Shown here one piece after another: positions 1 through 5,256 of a stretch of 5,256 nt of DNA (position 1 is its first letter; each line of letters begins with the position of its first letter). The stretch is from Promethearchaeota archaeon (lineage in GTDB: Archaea; Asgardarchaeota; Lokiarchaeia; Sigyniarchaeales; Promethearchaeaceae): positions 1 to 5,256 of the forward strand of contig WJKO01000283.1 in NCBI GenBank assembly GCA_014729055.1, in the 5' to 3' direction. Under the pieces are notes generated by a model. It saw only the letters and a program-made list of their open reading frames with translations. It had not been told where the DNA came from and made no database searches. The translations under genes were made by a program, and so were the position numbers.

Positions 1-12
1 AAATGATGGAGA

Positions 13-465
13 ATGGCAATTATTTCGGATGATTTAAAGAAAAAAATGAAGAAATCCATGGGTTTTGTAATCATGTTTTTTGGTTTCTTTCTTATCTTGA
101 TCGGCTTCTTGTTTGGATTTCTTTTTGAAATATATGGCTTATTTTTTATAGCCCTTGCTGGCGGGATTTTATTAATAATTGGGATTATTTTATTTAGATC
201 GGTAAAAGAGAGTTTATTTGATTTAAGCTCATTCTTCTCTTCTAAACAAAAAGACAAGGAGAAAAAATGTTCAAATTGTAGTCGAATGAATGTTGCTGAT
301 GCTATTGTTTGTTCATATTGCGGTCAAAAATTTGTTGATACAGAAGGTCAAAAAATGACTACTATCAGACAATCAGGAAATCAAAAGCAAATTTGCCCAA
401 ACTGCCATGCAGAACTTGAAAATAATTTGCAAGTTTGTCCCTATTGTGGCATTAATCTTAGATAA
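13..465 (+). CDS. Small membrane protein with two C-terminal zinc ribbons
   Basis: This 150-residue protein has a short basic N-terminus (residues 1-15), two closely spaced hydrophobic segments (about 17-37 and 41-61), a polar linker rich in Lys and Ser (about 62-84), and two zinc-ribbon motifs. Ribbon one uses C86/C89 and C100/C103; ribbon two uses C128/C131 and C142/C145. Each is a short CxxC-x10-CxxC ribbon, with the second pair reading CSYCG or CPYCG. The hairpin membrane anchor would probably leave both ribbons in the cytoplasm, where such modules usually bind protein or nucleic acid, but no specific function can be assigned. The start is fixed well: an in-frame TGA lies at 4-6 and ATG 13 is the first ATG after it. 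GGAG at 8-11 is too close to this ATG to be a normal ribosome binding site. What lies upstream is outside the window. The existence of the gene is well supported; its role is unknown. Confidence 0.85.
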   Translation: MAIISDDLKKKMKKSMGFVIMFFGFFLILIGFLFGFLFEIYGLFFIALAGGILLIIGIILFRSVKESLFDLSSFFSSKQKDKEKKCSNCSRMNVADAIVCSYCGQKFVDTEGQKMTTIRQSGNQKQICPNCHAELENNLQVCPYCGINLR

Positions 466-487
466 AGCGTTGAAAATTATCAAGAGT

Positions 488-634
488 CTAAGCCAAAATA
501 ATCATACTTTTTATAAGGATCATTTGAAGGTTAATAATTTCTTCCCTTGACATTAATTTCGGGAATTCCTCTTTTTGATCCTTACCATTAATTTCATCAA
601 CTAAGAGATCAATGCTACGCAATATCTGATTCAT
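488..634 (-). CDS. Possible small protein, 48 residues, unknown function
   Basis: On the minus strand an ATG (complement of 632-634) opens a 48-codon frame ending in TAG (complement of 488-490). The product begins MNQILRSIDLLVDEI and ends with a hydrophobic stretch, IINLQMILIKSMIILA. It is rich in Ile, Leu, Glu and Lys, looks helical and amphipathic, and is not low complexity. An in-frame stop lies further upstream, with no other ATG between, so this is the natural start. A TATA-like box about 35 bases upstream and a purine run (AGAAAAAGA) just before the ATG favour a real gene. It converges with the zinc-ribbon gene, leaving 22 bases between the two stops. No family is recognised. It could be a chance ORF in AT-rich DNA. 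Confidence 0.4.
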   Translation of the reverse strand: MNQILRSIDLLVDEINGKDQKEEFPKLMSREEIINLQMILIKSMIILA

Positions 635-755
635 TCTTTTTCTACAAGTATAGCGTAAAATACAAAATATATAAATTAATTGGATATTTTTCTTAAGGAT
701 TCAGAGAATAATAAATATAGAGGGGGTTATTGAATAAGATGTTATCAGATACACA
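635..755. other. Intergenic stretch with no gene seen
   Basis: Between the acyltransferase stop and the small minus-strand ORF the sequence is AT-rich. It holds the TATA-like box listed separately and a G-run (AGAGGGGG at 719-726). No strong hairpin followed by a T-run was seen on the minus strand after the acyltransferase stop, so no terminator is called. Confidence 0.5.
665..676 (-). promoter_or_regulatory. TATA-like box upstream of the small ORF
   Basis: Read on the minus strand this stretch contains TTTATATA, close to the archaeal TATA-box pattern. It lies about 32-42 bases before the ATG of the 48-residue ORF. With the usual box-to-start distance of about 25 bases, transcription would begin roughly 8-15 bases before that ATG, giving a short leader. 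The call rests only on this match and spacing in AT-rich DNA. Confidence 0.35.
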
Positions 756-2027
756 TTATAAGTATTTTCGTGCATATGGCACCGTCTTTTTTATCAACCA
801 AGCAACGAAAAATGAAAGAGGAAGCCCTATCGAAATTGTCAAGAGAAATTTGTAGAAAGGATGAAAATTAAGTCCAAATAAAGCATATTGAACAAGTATA
901 ACAACTGGCTGATGGAATAGATAGACGAGATAAGAATGTTTCGATAGAAATTTACTAGGTTTTGATGAACTGTCGAAATACTTTTGAAATGCATATATTA
1001 AACTGACAAACATCCCCATTAAGAAGAAAACTTCAATGACGGAATATACAAGAGAAGTCCACGTAAAGCCGCCTTGTAAATAATTGCTATCTATTGGCAC
1101 ATATATACTTGTGATGATGAATAAAGTCAAACAGATCACAGAGATTAGGATCCAGAACGGGGCAATCCTTGCAAAATTCTCCTTCTTGAGCCATCCATGT
1201 CGATATGCGGCTATACCTAACAAGACAAAAACTAAATAATGCGGCCAATGCCCCCATTCTACTTGATAAACATATAGGAAAGCAGTCCATTCATTAAACG
1301 GGTGCCAGATTCGCACAACGAATGTGACTATACCTAACAAGACAGAAAGTGCAATTAATTCGCTTGTTTTTGGAAAACGGATCGATTTTAGATTAATTGA
1401 TTTTAAATGAGTTGTTTTTAACCGAATTGTTTGTCTTAATTGTATATTCTTGTTTTCGATAACATCTTCTTCTATATTTTGATATTTTGCACGGCTTTTC
1501 GCTTTCTTTTTCTGCTGTTCTTTTATTAAGACGTAAAACAAACCATAAAATAATAAATGTTCAAGAAACCAAATATGTCCGAGATTAAGATCGGGCCAGT
1601 TAGGTCCAGTCCATCCACTCGGTTGTCCGCCTATACCGAAATACACCAAGATATAGTATTCAAAAAAATTCAAGTATTCGTAACCTCGAAAATGAATATA
1701 GTAAAAATAAGTTTGAATAGGCATAACAACTAATAGGAAAAAGATAAGAGGAATCAACAACCTTTTATTTCGGTCGGATCCAAATGTTGGCTGACCTTTC
1801 CGATCGTATGTTCCCGGCATGAAATATGCAGCAAGAAAGAAAAAAATAGACATCAAAAAAGCAGCATCTATTGCAAAAAATGGCGTAATGATACCAGTTG
1901 TGATCTCCTCTTTAATAAACCACCACCCAGTCCAGGTCCCATATGCTCTTCCGCAATGGTGTATAACTACGATAAGACTTAAGAAAACTTTTAAATTATC
2001 TATCCAATGCAGTCTTTTAGACGCCAT
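756..2027 (-). CDS. Acyltransferase family 3 membrane protein
   Basis: This 423-residue polytopic membrane protein matches the acyltransferase-3 family (PF01757 type; OafA/MdoC-like), whose members move acyl groups onto sugars, lipids or other acceptors across the membrane. The N-terminus shows the family signature: RLHWIDNLKVFLS, then IHHCGRAYG, which gives Lys13-x10-His24, the R/K-x10-H pattern of the active site. Further matches are the basic RNKRLLIPL segment (about 86-94), GHIWFLEHLLFY (about 150-161) and HSYLVYLFHQPVV near the C-terminus. About ten hydrophobic segments can be made out. A charged loop of roughly 50 residues (about 170-222), rich in Lys and Arg, interrupts the membrane part after the fourth or fifth segment. 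ATG 2027 is the first ATG after an in-frame TAA upstream on the minus strand. The acceptor and acyl donor cannot be told from sequence. The gene is divergent from selD and stands alone on its strand apart from a possible small ORF downstream. Confidence 0.88.
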   Translation of the reverse strand: MASKRLHWIDNLKVFLSLIVVIHHCGRAYGTWTGWWFIKEEITTGIITPFFAIDAAFLMSIFFFLAAYFMPGTYDRKGQPTFGSDRNKRLLIPLIFFLLVVMPIQTYFYYIHFRGYEYLNFFEYYILVYFGIGGQPSGWTGPNWPDLNLGHIWFLEHLLFYGLFYVLIKEQQKKKAKSRAKYQNIEEDVIENKNIQLRQTIRLKTTHLKSINLKSIRFPKTSELIALSVLLGIVTFVVRIWHPFNEWTAFLYVYQVEWGHWPHYLVFVLLGIAAYRHGWLKKENFARIAPFWILISVICLTLFIITSIYVPIDSNYLQGGFTWTSLVYSVIEVFFLMGMFVSLIYAFQKYFDSSSKPSKFLSKHSYLVYLFHQPVVILVQYALFGLNFHPFYKFLLTISIGLPLSFFVAWLIKKTVPYARKYL

Positions 2028-2092
2028 TAAGAATAATATATCTCTTTTCCATTAAAACTTTTTTTCATGTTAGCTTGGTTTAAGAAATATCG

Positions 2093-2105
2093 AAAATATA
2101 AAATT
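2093..2105. promoter_or_regulatory. AT-rich TATA-like box between the divergent genes
   Basis: AAAATATAAAATT on the plus strand reads AATTTTATATTTT on the minus strand, so it could work in either direction. For the acyltransferase, a start about 25 bases downstream would give a leader of about 45 bases. For selD it would put the start at or near the ATG, which fits poorly with the ribosome binding site seen there; a weaker AT-rich stretch at 2079-2090 would be better placed. The box is more likely to belong to the acyltransferase. This is a pattern match only. Confidence 0.35.
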
Positions 2106-2108
2106 ACT

Positions 2109-2114
2109 AGAGGT
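2109..2114 (+). promoter_or_regulatory. Shine-Dalgarno site for selD
   Basis: AGAGGT ends 7 bases before the ATG at 2122 and is complementary to the CCUC-type 3' end of 16S rRNA. It supports 2122 as the true selD start, upstream of the in-frame UGA, rather than an internal start after the UGA. Confidence 0.6.
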
Positions 2115-2121
2115 TAAACAA

Positions 2122-3192
2122 ATGAAACTTAACGATAAACCAATTAAAAAAATAACCTCAGAACGGGAACCATATCGACTTACTAAAAAAGCCCGAGTAC
2201 ATGGATGATCTTGCAAAATACCCGCTGAACAACTCAAAAGCCTCCTTAACAACGTAGGATTAACAGGATTAACGGAAGACTGTGCTGTTAAATACTTAGG
2301 CAATGACCAAGTCTTGGTATCAAACGTAGATATTTTCACTCCAATACATGATGATCCTGTAATACAAGGTGAGATCACAGCATGCAATGCAACCAATGAC
2401 GTATTTGCGTTGAATGTCAAGGATATTGTAACTTATTTAAGCTTTCTTGGCATTCCATTTGACCAACCACAACAAATCACTGAAGGATTATTGGAAGGTC
2501 AGATGAAATTCCTTAAACGCTTAGGCGTGGACATTGATGGCGGTCACACAACCTATACATCATGGCCCTTGATGGGCGGAATTGCAATTGGTATAGATAA
2601 TAAAGAAAATCTTATTCCAAAGCAAATTAAGAGATCTGTAAATGTAGGCGATATATTACTAACAAAACCACTTGGACTCCAAGCTGCTATGGCAGTATAT
2701 CGTGTATTGAAGGAAATGCCCGAAATGGTTGCGGACTTTGACCCCGATATGCTTAAGAAAGCTATAGATCTTGGTGTAGAAATGATGACCACTTCAAATT
2801 ACTATGTGGTTAAAACCATTCACGAGGAAAATTTAAAGAGTACCATCGCATCTATGACAGACGTAACGGGATTTGGCGTTAAAGTACACGCGTCTGAGAT
2901 GTTAGAGGAAAGTAATATGGATATCATGATAGATAAATTACCTATAATAGTCGGAACTGATAAAACATCCGAGATATTTGGTTATGATTTATTGGGTGGA
3001 TGCGCAGCAGAGACCGCTGGTCCAATGCTTATATCGATTGATACAAATATAATTGATAGCGAAGAAGTCCAACGACTTCTTAAAAAGAATAACGTGAATT
3101 CATGGAAAATTGGCACGTTTGGACCGGGTTCAGGACAAGTTAAGTTAAAGAAAGATTTAGATGTGATTCCCATTGAGGATTATAACAGATAA
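2122..3192 (+). CDS. selD: Selenophosphate synthetase SelD, predicted selenoprotein (Sec at residue 29)
   Basis: SelD uses ATP and selenide to make selenophosphate, the selenium donor for Sec-tRNA synthesis. Read with UGA 2206-2208 as Sec, the protein has 356 residues, the normal family length (E. coli about 347). Residues 18-34 give YRLTKKARVHG-U-SCKIP, matching the family's RLT...G-C/U-x-C-K-I segment, with Sec29 at the catalytic position (Cys17 in E. coli), Cys31 and the essential Lys at 32. Other family motifs follow in order: the metal/nucleotide Asp residues D53, D70 (VDIFTPIHDDP) and D93 (NATNDVFAL), GGHT at 140-143, GDILLTKPLG at 176-185, TDVTGFG at 246-252 with D247, and GYDLLGGCAAETAG near 287-300. 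The N-terminal start has a good ribosome binding site. No other stop interrupts the frame. A SECIS-like fold lies 17 bases after the stop. A standard gene caller would truncate the protein to a TTG start at 2314. The family is certain from motifs; Sec insertion is inferred from the position of the UGA and the downstream RNA. Confidence 0.95.
2206..2208 (+). other. In-frame UGA, predicted selenocysteine codon
   Basis: This TGA is codon 29 of selD. Family homology continues in the same frame on both sides without insertion or deletion, and the codon falls at the position held by Cys or Sec in known SelD/SPS2 proteins. The following Ser-Cys-Lys is the usual context. A nonsense mutation would be unlikely to fall at exactly this codon. 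Confidence 0.92.
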
Positions 3193-3208
3193 AGCAATAT
3201 AATAAAGA

Positions 3209-3282
3209 TTAGTTCCCTATGACGGAAGATAAAACCCGAGAGGGGGATCTTTCTGAGGAAAAAACCCGCAAGGTGGAACTAA
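3209..3282 (+). promoter_or_regulatory. SECIS-like element in the selD 3' UTR, eukaryote-like core
   Basis: A closed fold begins 17 bases after the selD stop. The outer helix is TTAGTTCC (3209-3216) with GGAACTAA (3275-3282), 8 perfect pairs. Inside, AUGA at 3219-3222 faces UGA at 3254-3256, allowing the tandem sheared G3221-A3256 and A3222-G3255 pairs of the SECIS kink-turn core. Above it GGAAGAU (3224-3230) pairs with AUCUUUC (3247-3253), 7 pairs with one G-U. An unpaired AAAA (3231-3234) follows at the place of the conserved apical AA, then a CCC-GAGA-GGG mini-hairpin (3235-3244), as in form-2 eukaryotic SECIS. A second mini-hairpin, ACC-CGCAA-GGU (3264-3274), stacks on the 3' side. The core-to-AA distance (8 bases) is shorter than the usual eukaryotic 11-12. 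Position in the 3' UTR fits archaeal and eukaryotic practice. The pairing was worked out by hand, without energy calculation. Confidence 0.8.
3225..3280 (+). repeat. Imperfect 26-base direct repeat with 30-base period inside the SECIS region
   Basis: Bases 3225-3250 and 3255-3280 match at 20 of 26 positions without gaps. The best part is AAAACCCGAGAGGGGG against AAAACCCGCAAGGTGG, 13 of 16. The first copy forms the upper part of the SECIS-like hairpin; the second forms the 3' core strand, the second mini-hairpin and the 3' side of the outer helix. Confidence 0.6.
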
Positions 3283-3297
3283 AACTACATAAATAGA

Positions 3298-3308
3298 CAA
3301 TATATGAT
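3298..3308 (+). promoter_or_regulatory. Possible TATA-like box before the glycosidase-like gene
   Basis: CAATATATGAT lies about 16-26 bases before the ATG at 3324, and a second AT-rich stretch, TACATAAATA, lies at 3286-3295. Either could start a leaderless or short-leader transcript, so this gene need not depend on selD transcription. No Shine-Dalgarno motif is seen before the ATG, which fits a leaderless start. This is a weak call, because the region is AT-rich throughout. Confidence 0.25.
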
Positions 3309-3323
3309 AAGTGTTCTTGAACC

Positions 3324-5256
3324 ATGGCAGATTTATCAATAGTTTTTGGACAAAAAGCAACCACTATGGAATGTTTGGCTTGTGGGGACTTAAAAAAGGA
3401 TTTAGAATTGGTATCTAATCTTCATGTAGAAATAATAGATGAGTCTGATTTATTTAATTGTTCGAATATCTCTGAGTTGCGACATTCGTTCCAGTCGATC
3501 AATTCAACGCGCCGATTTATTGTTGTGGGCACACCAGAAACATCCAATATAATCCAGTTACTTTCAGAAGGAGAGTTTATTCCAATTACATTGAACTCTC
3601 CTGGAAAGCGCGGGGGATGTATCTATGTCGTAGGCAAAAAATTGGATCATTCATTTACACAAAGAAAAGTCTTAGCAAATAACATGGTCGTGCTAGCGGG
3701 TTCAGATCCCGCAGGAGCACAATATATGGTCTATGATTTTTCAAGCCGTATTTTGGGTATCGACCCATTTGCATATTGGACCGATTATTCACCCGAAAAA
3801 ATAGATGATTACGATAGACTGGCAATAGAATCAAGCGTCATTGACCCACCACATGTCCCCATCATCTGTTATTTTGATAATGACAATGACGAACTGGCGA
3901 ATATGACAAAACCGTTCCTCGAATTTAGTTTTAAAAATTGGAAAGAGCTCATCAATACACTGGTGCGTCTCCGTTATAACGCTATTGATCTCCATGATCA
4001 TTTGGGTCGCTCAGAGTTTTACCGATGGAAATACTATAAGAAGTTGCGACCAAATTACAAACCAAATATCGATTTATTAAACCAAGTTATAGAATATGGG
4101 CATAAAAAAGGAATGAAATTCCAAGTATCCTTTTATTTGGGATGGAAATTTAAAACAATCAGTGATAAAGCTAATAAAAATTACGAGAAATATAAAGAAG
4201 AATGGTTTAAGACATGGAAATATTATTTAGAGTCAACTCCAATCGGAAAATGTGACATCTTTCTTAATCGCCCTCGAGATCAAAAATGGGATAGGAGATA
4301 TAAAGGAGGAAATTATAAAGAAACCGCACTTTTGTTTAACGAAATATTCCATGAAATGAGAAATATCATTAAAGACCACAATCCCGATGCAATAATAATT
4401 GCTGATCTTTATTCTGAAGGTATGACCGTTTATGCAAACGGATTTAGACCTAAACCCAAAGAAGACTTTATACTTGCTTGGCCCGATGACGGTTTCGGTC
4501 ATATTAACAATGTGCCAGATGAACTCGAAGGATATAGGTTCGGTGTATATGTGCATGCCGGTTTTTTTCTTAACCACGTAGTACAAGATCCATATCCTGA
4601 AGCTTTGTACGAGGCTATGAAGAAATCTTTTGATAAAGGACTTAATGAATATTGTCTAGTCAATGGACAGACATTTCGGCACTTTCTTCTAAATATAGAG
4701 GCATGTAGCCGCATCTGTTATGATCCTATATCTTTTAATCCAGATAAGTTTTACTTAGAATGGTGTTCACGATATTTTGGGCAAGATTATGCTGCGGAAA
4801 TCGTAAAAATCTTGAAACTTTTGCATGAAGGACAATCAAATCGTTTGGGCTATGTTAAAACAATAGGATACGCGGGTAACGGCATTACACGCTTAAAATT
4901 AATGAAATGGTTGTTTTTTCTTCCAAAAAGTTTCGTGTTAAAGCAGTTCGACAAGATTTTTGGAATTAAAGATAATTTTACGAAGATGCTAGAAGAAGAT
5001 GAAAAACAATTACGAGAAGCATTTGAATCTGCTAAGAAAATAGAACATGCTATTAAAGATCAAAACCATTTTTTTCATGATCACATTATTCTTCCAATTA
5101 AATTGCTATTGCAGTTGAAACAATTTACAATTGCAATTCAAAAAGCCGCTCATGATTATAAAAATAAAGAGCATATTAAAAAAGCATATAAAATATGGCG
5201 AAACCACACAAAGACAAGATTAGAAGGAGATAAAAATAAAAAGTGGTCAACTTGGT
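3324..5256 (+). CDS. GH115 / alpha-glucuronidase-like protein, 3' end outside the window
   Basis: The frame runs from ATG 3324 to the window edge, 644 codons without a stop. An in-frame TGA at 3318-3320 makes this ATG the earliest possible start. Features resembling glycoside hydrolase family 115 (xylan alpha-1,2-glucuronidases) come in the family order. An N-terminal domain has NNMVVLAGSDPAGAQYMVYD and LGIDPFAYWTD (about 119-154), matching the GSDxRGTxYGIYD...GVSPWYWWAD region. A barrel-like domain follows (about 195-460) with FILAWPDDGFGHINNVP (about 382-398), the counterpart of the family's LLWADDNWGNIRRLP. After it comes a helical part with PDKFYLEWCSRYFGQDYA (about 473-490). Differences are clear: the typical RGxFxNDE and GTSHHEPM catalytic-domain motifs are not seen, the DDNWG core reads DDGFG, and no signal peptide is present, so it may act in the cytoplasm or have changed substrate. 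Residues 550-640 are highly charged and helical. The superfamily is fairly sure; xylan glucuronidase activity is not. Confidence 0.7.
   Translation, partial: MADLSIVFGQKATTMECLACGDLKKDLELVSNLHVEIIDESDLFNCSNISELRHSFQSINSTRRFIVVGTPETSNIIQLLSEGEFIPITLNSPGKRGGCIYVVGKKLDHSFTQRKVLANNMVVLAGSDPAGAQYMVYDFSSRILGIDPFAYWTDYSPEKIDDYDRLAIESSVIDPPHVPIICYFDNDNDELANMTKPFLEFSFKNWKELINTLVRLRYNAIDLHDHLGRSEFYRWKYYKKLRPNYKPNIDLLNQVIEYGHKKGMKFQVSFYLGWKFKTISDKANKNYEKYKEEWFKTWKYYLESTPIGKCDIFLNRPRDQKWDRRYKGGNYKETALLFNEIFHEMRNIIKDHNPDAIIIADLYSEGMTVYANGFRPKPKEDFILAWPDDGFGHINNVPDELEGYRFGVYVHAGFFLNHVVQDPYPEALYEAMKKSFDKGLNEYCLVNGQTFRHFLLNIEACSRICYDPISFNPDKFYLEWCSRYFGQDYAAEIVKILKLLHEGQSNRLGYVKTIGYAGNGITRLKLMKWLFFLPKSFVLKQFDKIFGIKDNFTKMLEEDEKQLREAFESAKKIEHAIKDQNHFFHDHIILPIKLLLQLKQFTIAIQKAAHDYKNKEHIKKAYKIWRNHTKTRLEGDKNKKWSTW

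Noticed and set aside
739..855. Plus-strand 38-residue ORF preceded by AGAGGGGG
   Set aside because: Most of it lies antisense to the end of the acyltransferase gene, the purine run is 12 bases from the ATG, and the peptide resembles nothing known.
1819..2055. Plus-strand 78-residue ORF
   Set aside because: It overlaps the well-supported N-terminal coding region of the acyltransferase in antisense and shows no protein-family features.
2206..2208. UGA as a pseudogene-making nonsense mutation or sequencing error
   Set aside because: It falls exactly at the catalytic Cys/Sec codon, the rest of the frame is intact with all key motifs, and a SECIS-like fold follows the gene.
2206..2250. A bacterial-type SECIS hairpin directly after the UGA
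   Set aside because: No stable stem-loop with a GU-containing apical loop could be drawn in the 40 bases after the UGA. The 3' UTR fold explains decoding better.
2070..2420. Minus-strand 116-residue ORF across the selD start
   Set aside because: It is antisense to selD, covers the region of conserved SelD motifs, and looks like a frame shadow.
3231..3276. CRISPR-like repeat pair
   Set aside because: There are only two imperfect copies with a few bases between them, and the segments are explained by the SECIS-like fold.
4233..4714. Two overlapping minus-strand ORFs inside the glycosidase-like gene
   Set aside because: Both are antisense to a 644-codon open frame with family motifs on the plus strand, and neither shows recognisable features.

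Overview
The window reads as compact, intron-less, AT-rich archaeal DNA. The best lineage guess is an Asgard (Lokiarchaeia-like) archaeon. Three things support this: TATA-like boxes and a Shine-Dalgarno motif at gene starts, a zinc-ribbon membrane protein of a kind common in such genomes, and a selenophosphate synthetase gene that carries an in-frame UGA and is followed by a 3'-UTR RNA fold resembling a eukaryotic SECIS. Eukaryote-like SECIS elements in an archaeon are published for Lokiarchaeota. The lineage remains an inference, since no marker gene is present.

Layout. (1) 13-465 (+) is a small protein with two membrane segments and two C-terminal CxxC...CxxC zinc ribbons. (2) 466-755 has no large gene, but on the minus strand it holds a plausible 48-residue ORF (488-634) with a TATA-like box ahead of it. 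(3) 756-2027 (-) is a polytopic acyltransferase-3 family membrane protein. (4) 2028-2121 is a divergent intergenic region with an AT-rich box that could serve either flanking gene. (5) 2122-3192 (+) is selD, 356 residues, with UGA at codon 29 exactly where SelD proteins carry catalytic Cys or Sec. (6) 3193-3323 is the selD 3' region, holding a SECIS-like element at 3209-3282. (7) 3324 to the window end (+) is a gene open at its 3' end, most like glycoside hydrolase family 115 / alpha-glucuronidase-type proteins but divergent.

The central story is the selD locus. SelD makes selenophosphate, the selenium donor for Sec-tRNA synthesis. Here the enzyme itself appears to need Sec, so its synthesis would depend on its own product. 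A conventional gene caller stops at the UGA and starts the protein at an internal codon (TTG at 2314), losing the catalytic N-terminus. The UGA and the downstream RNA fold support each other: the reading frame matches the SelD family on both sides of the UGA, and the fold has a tandem G-A/A-G core and an unpaired A-run in its upper loop. The remaining genes (acyltransferase, zinc ribbon, glycosidase-like) show no evident functional link to selenium metabolism.
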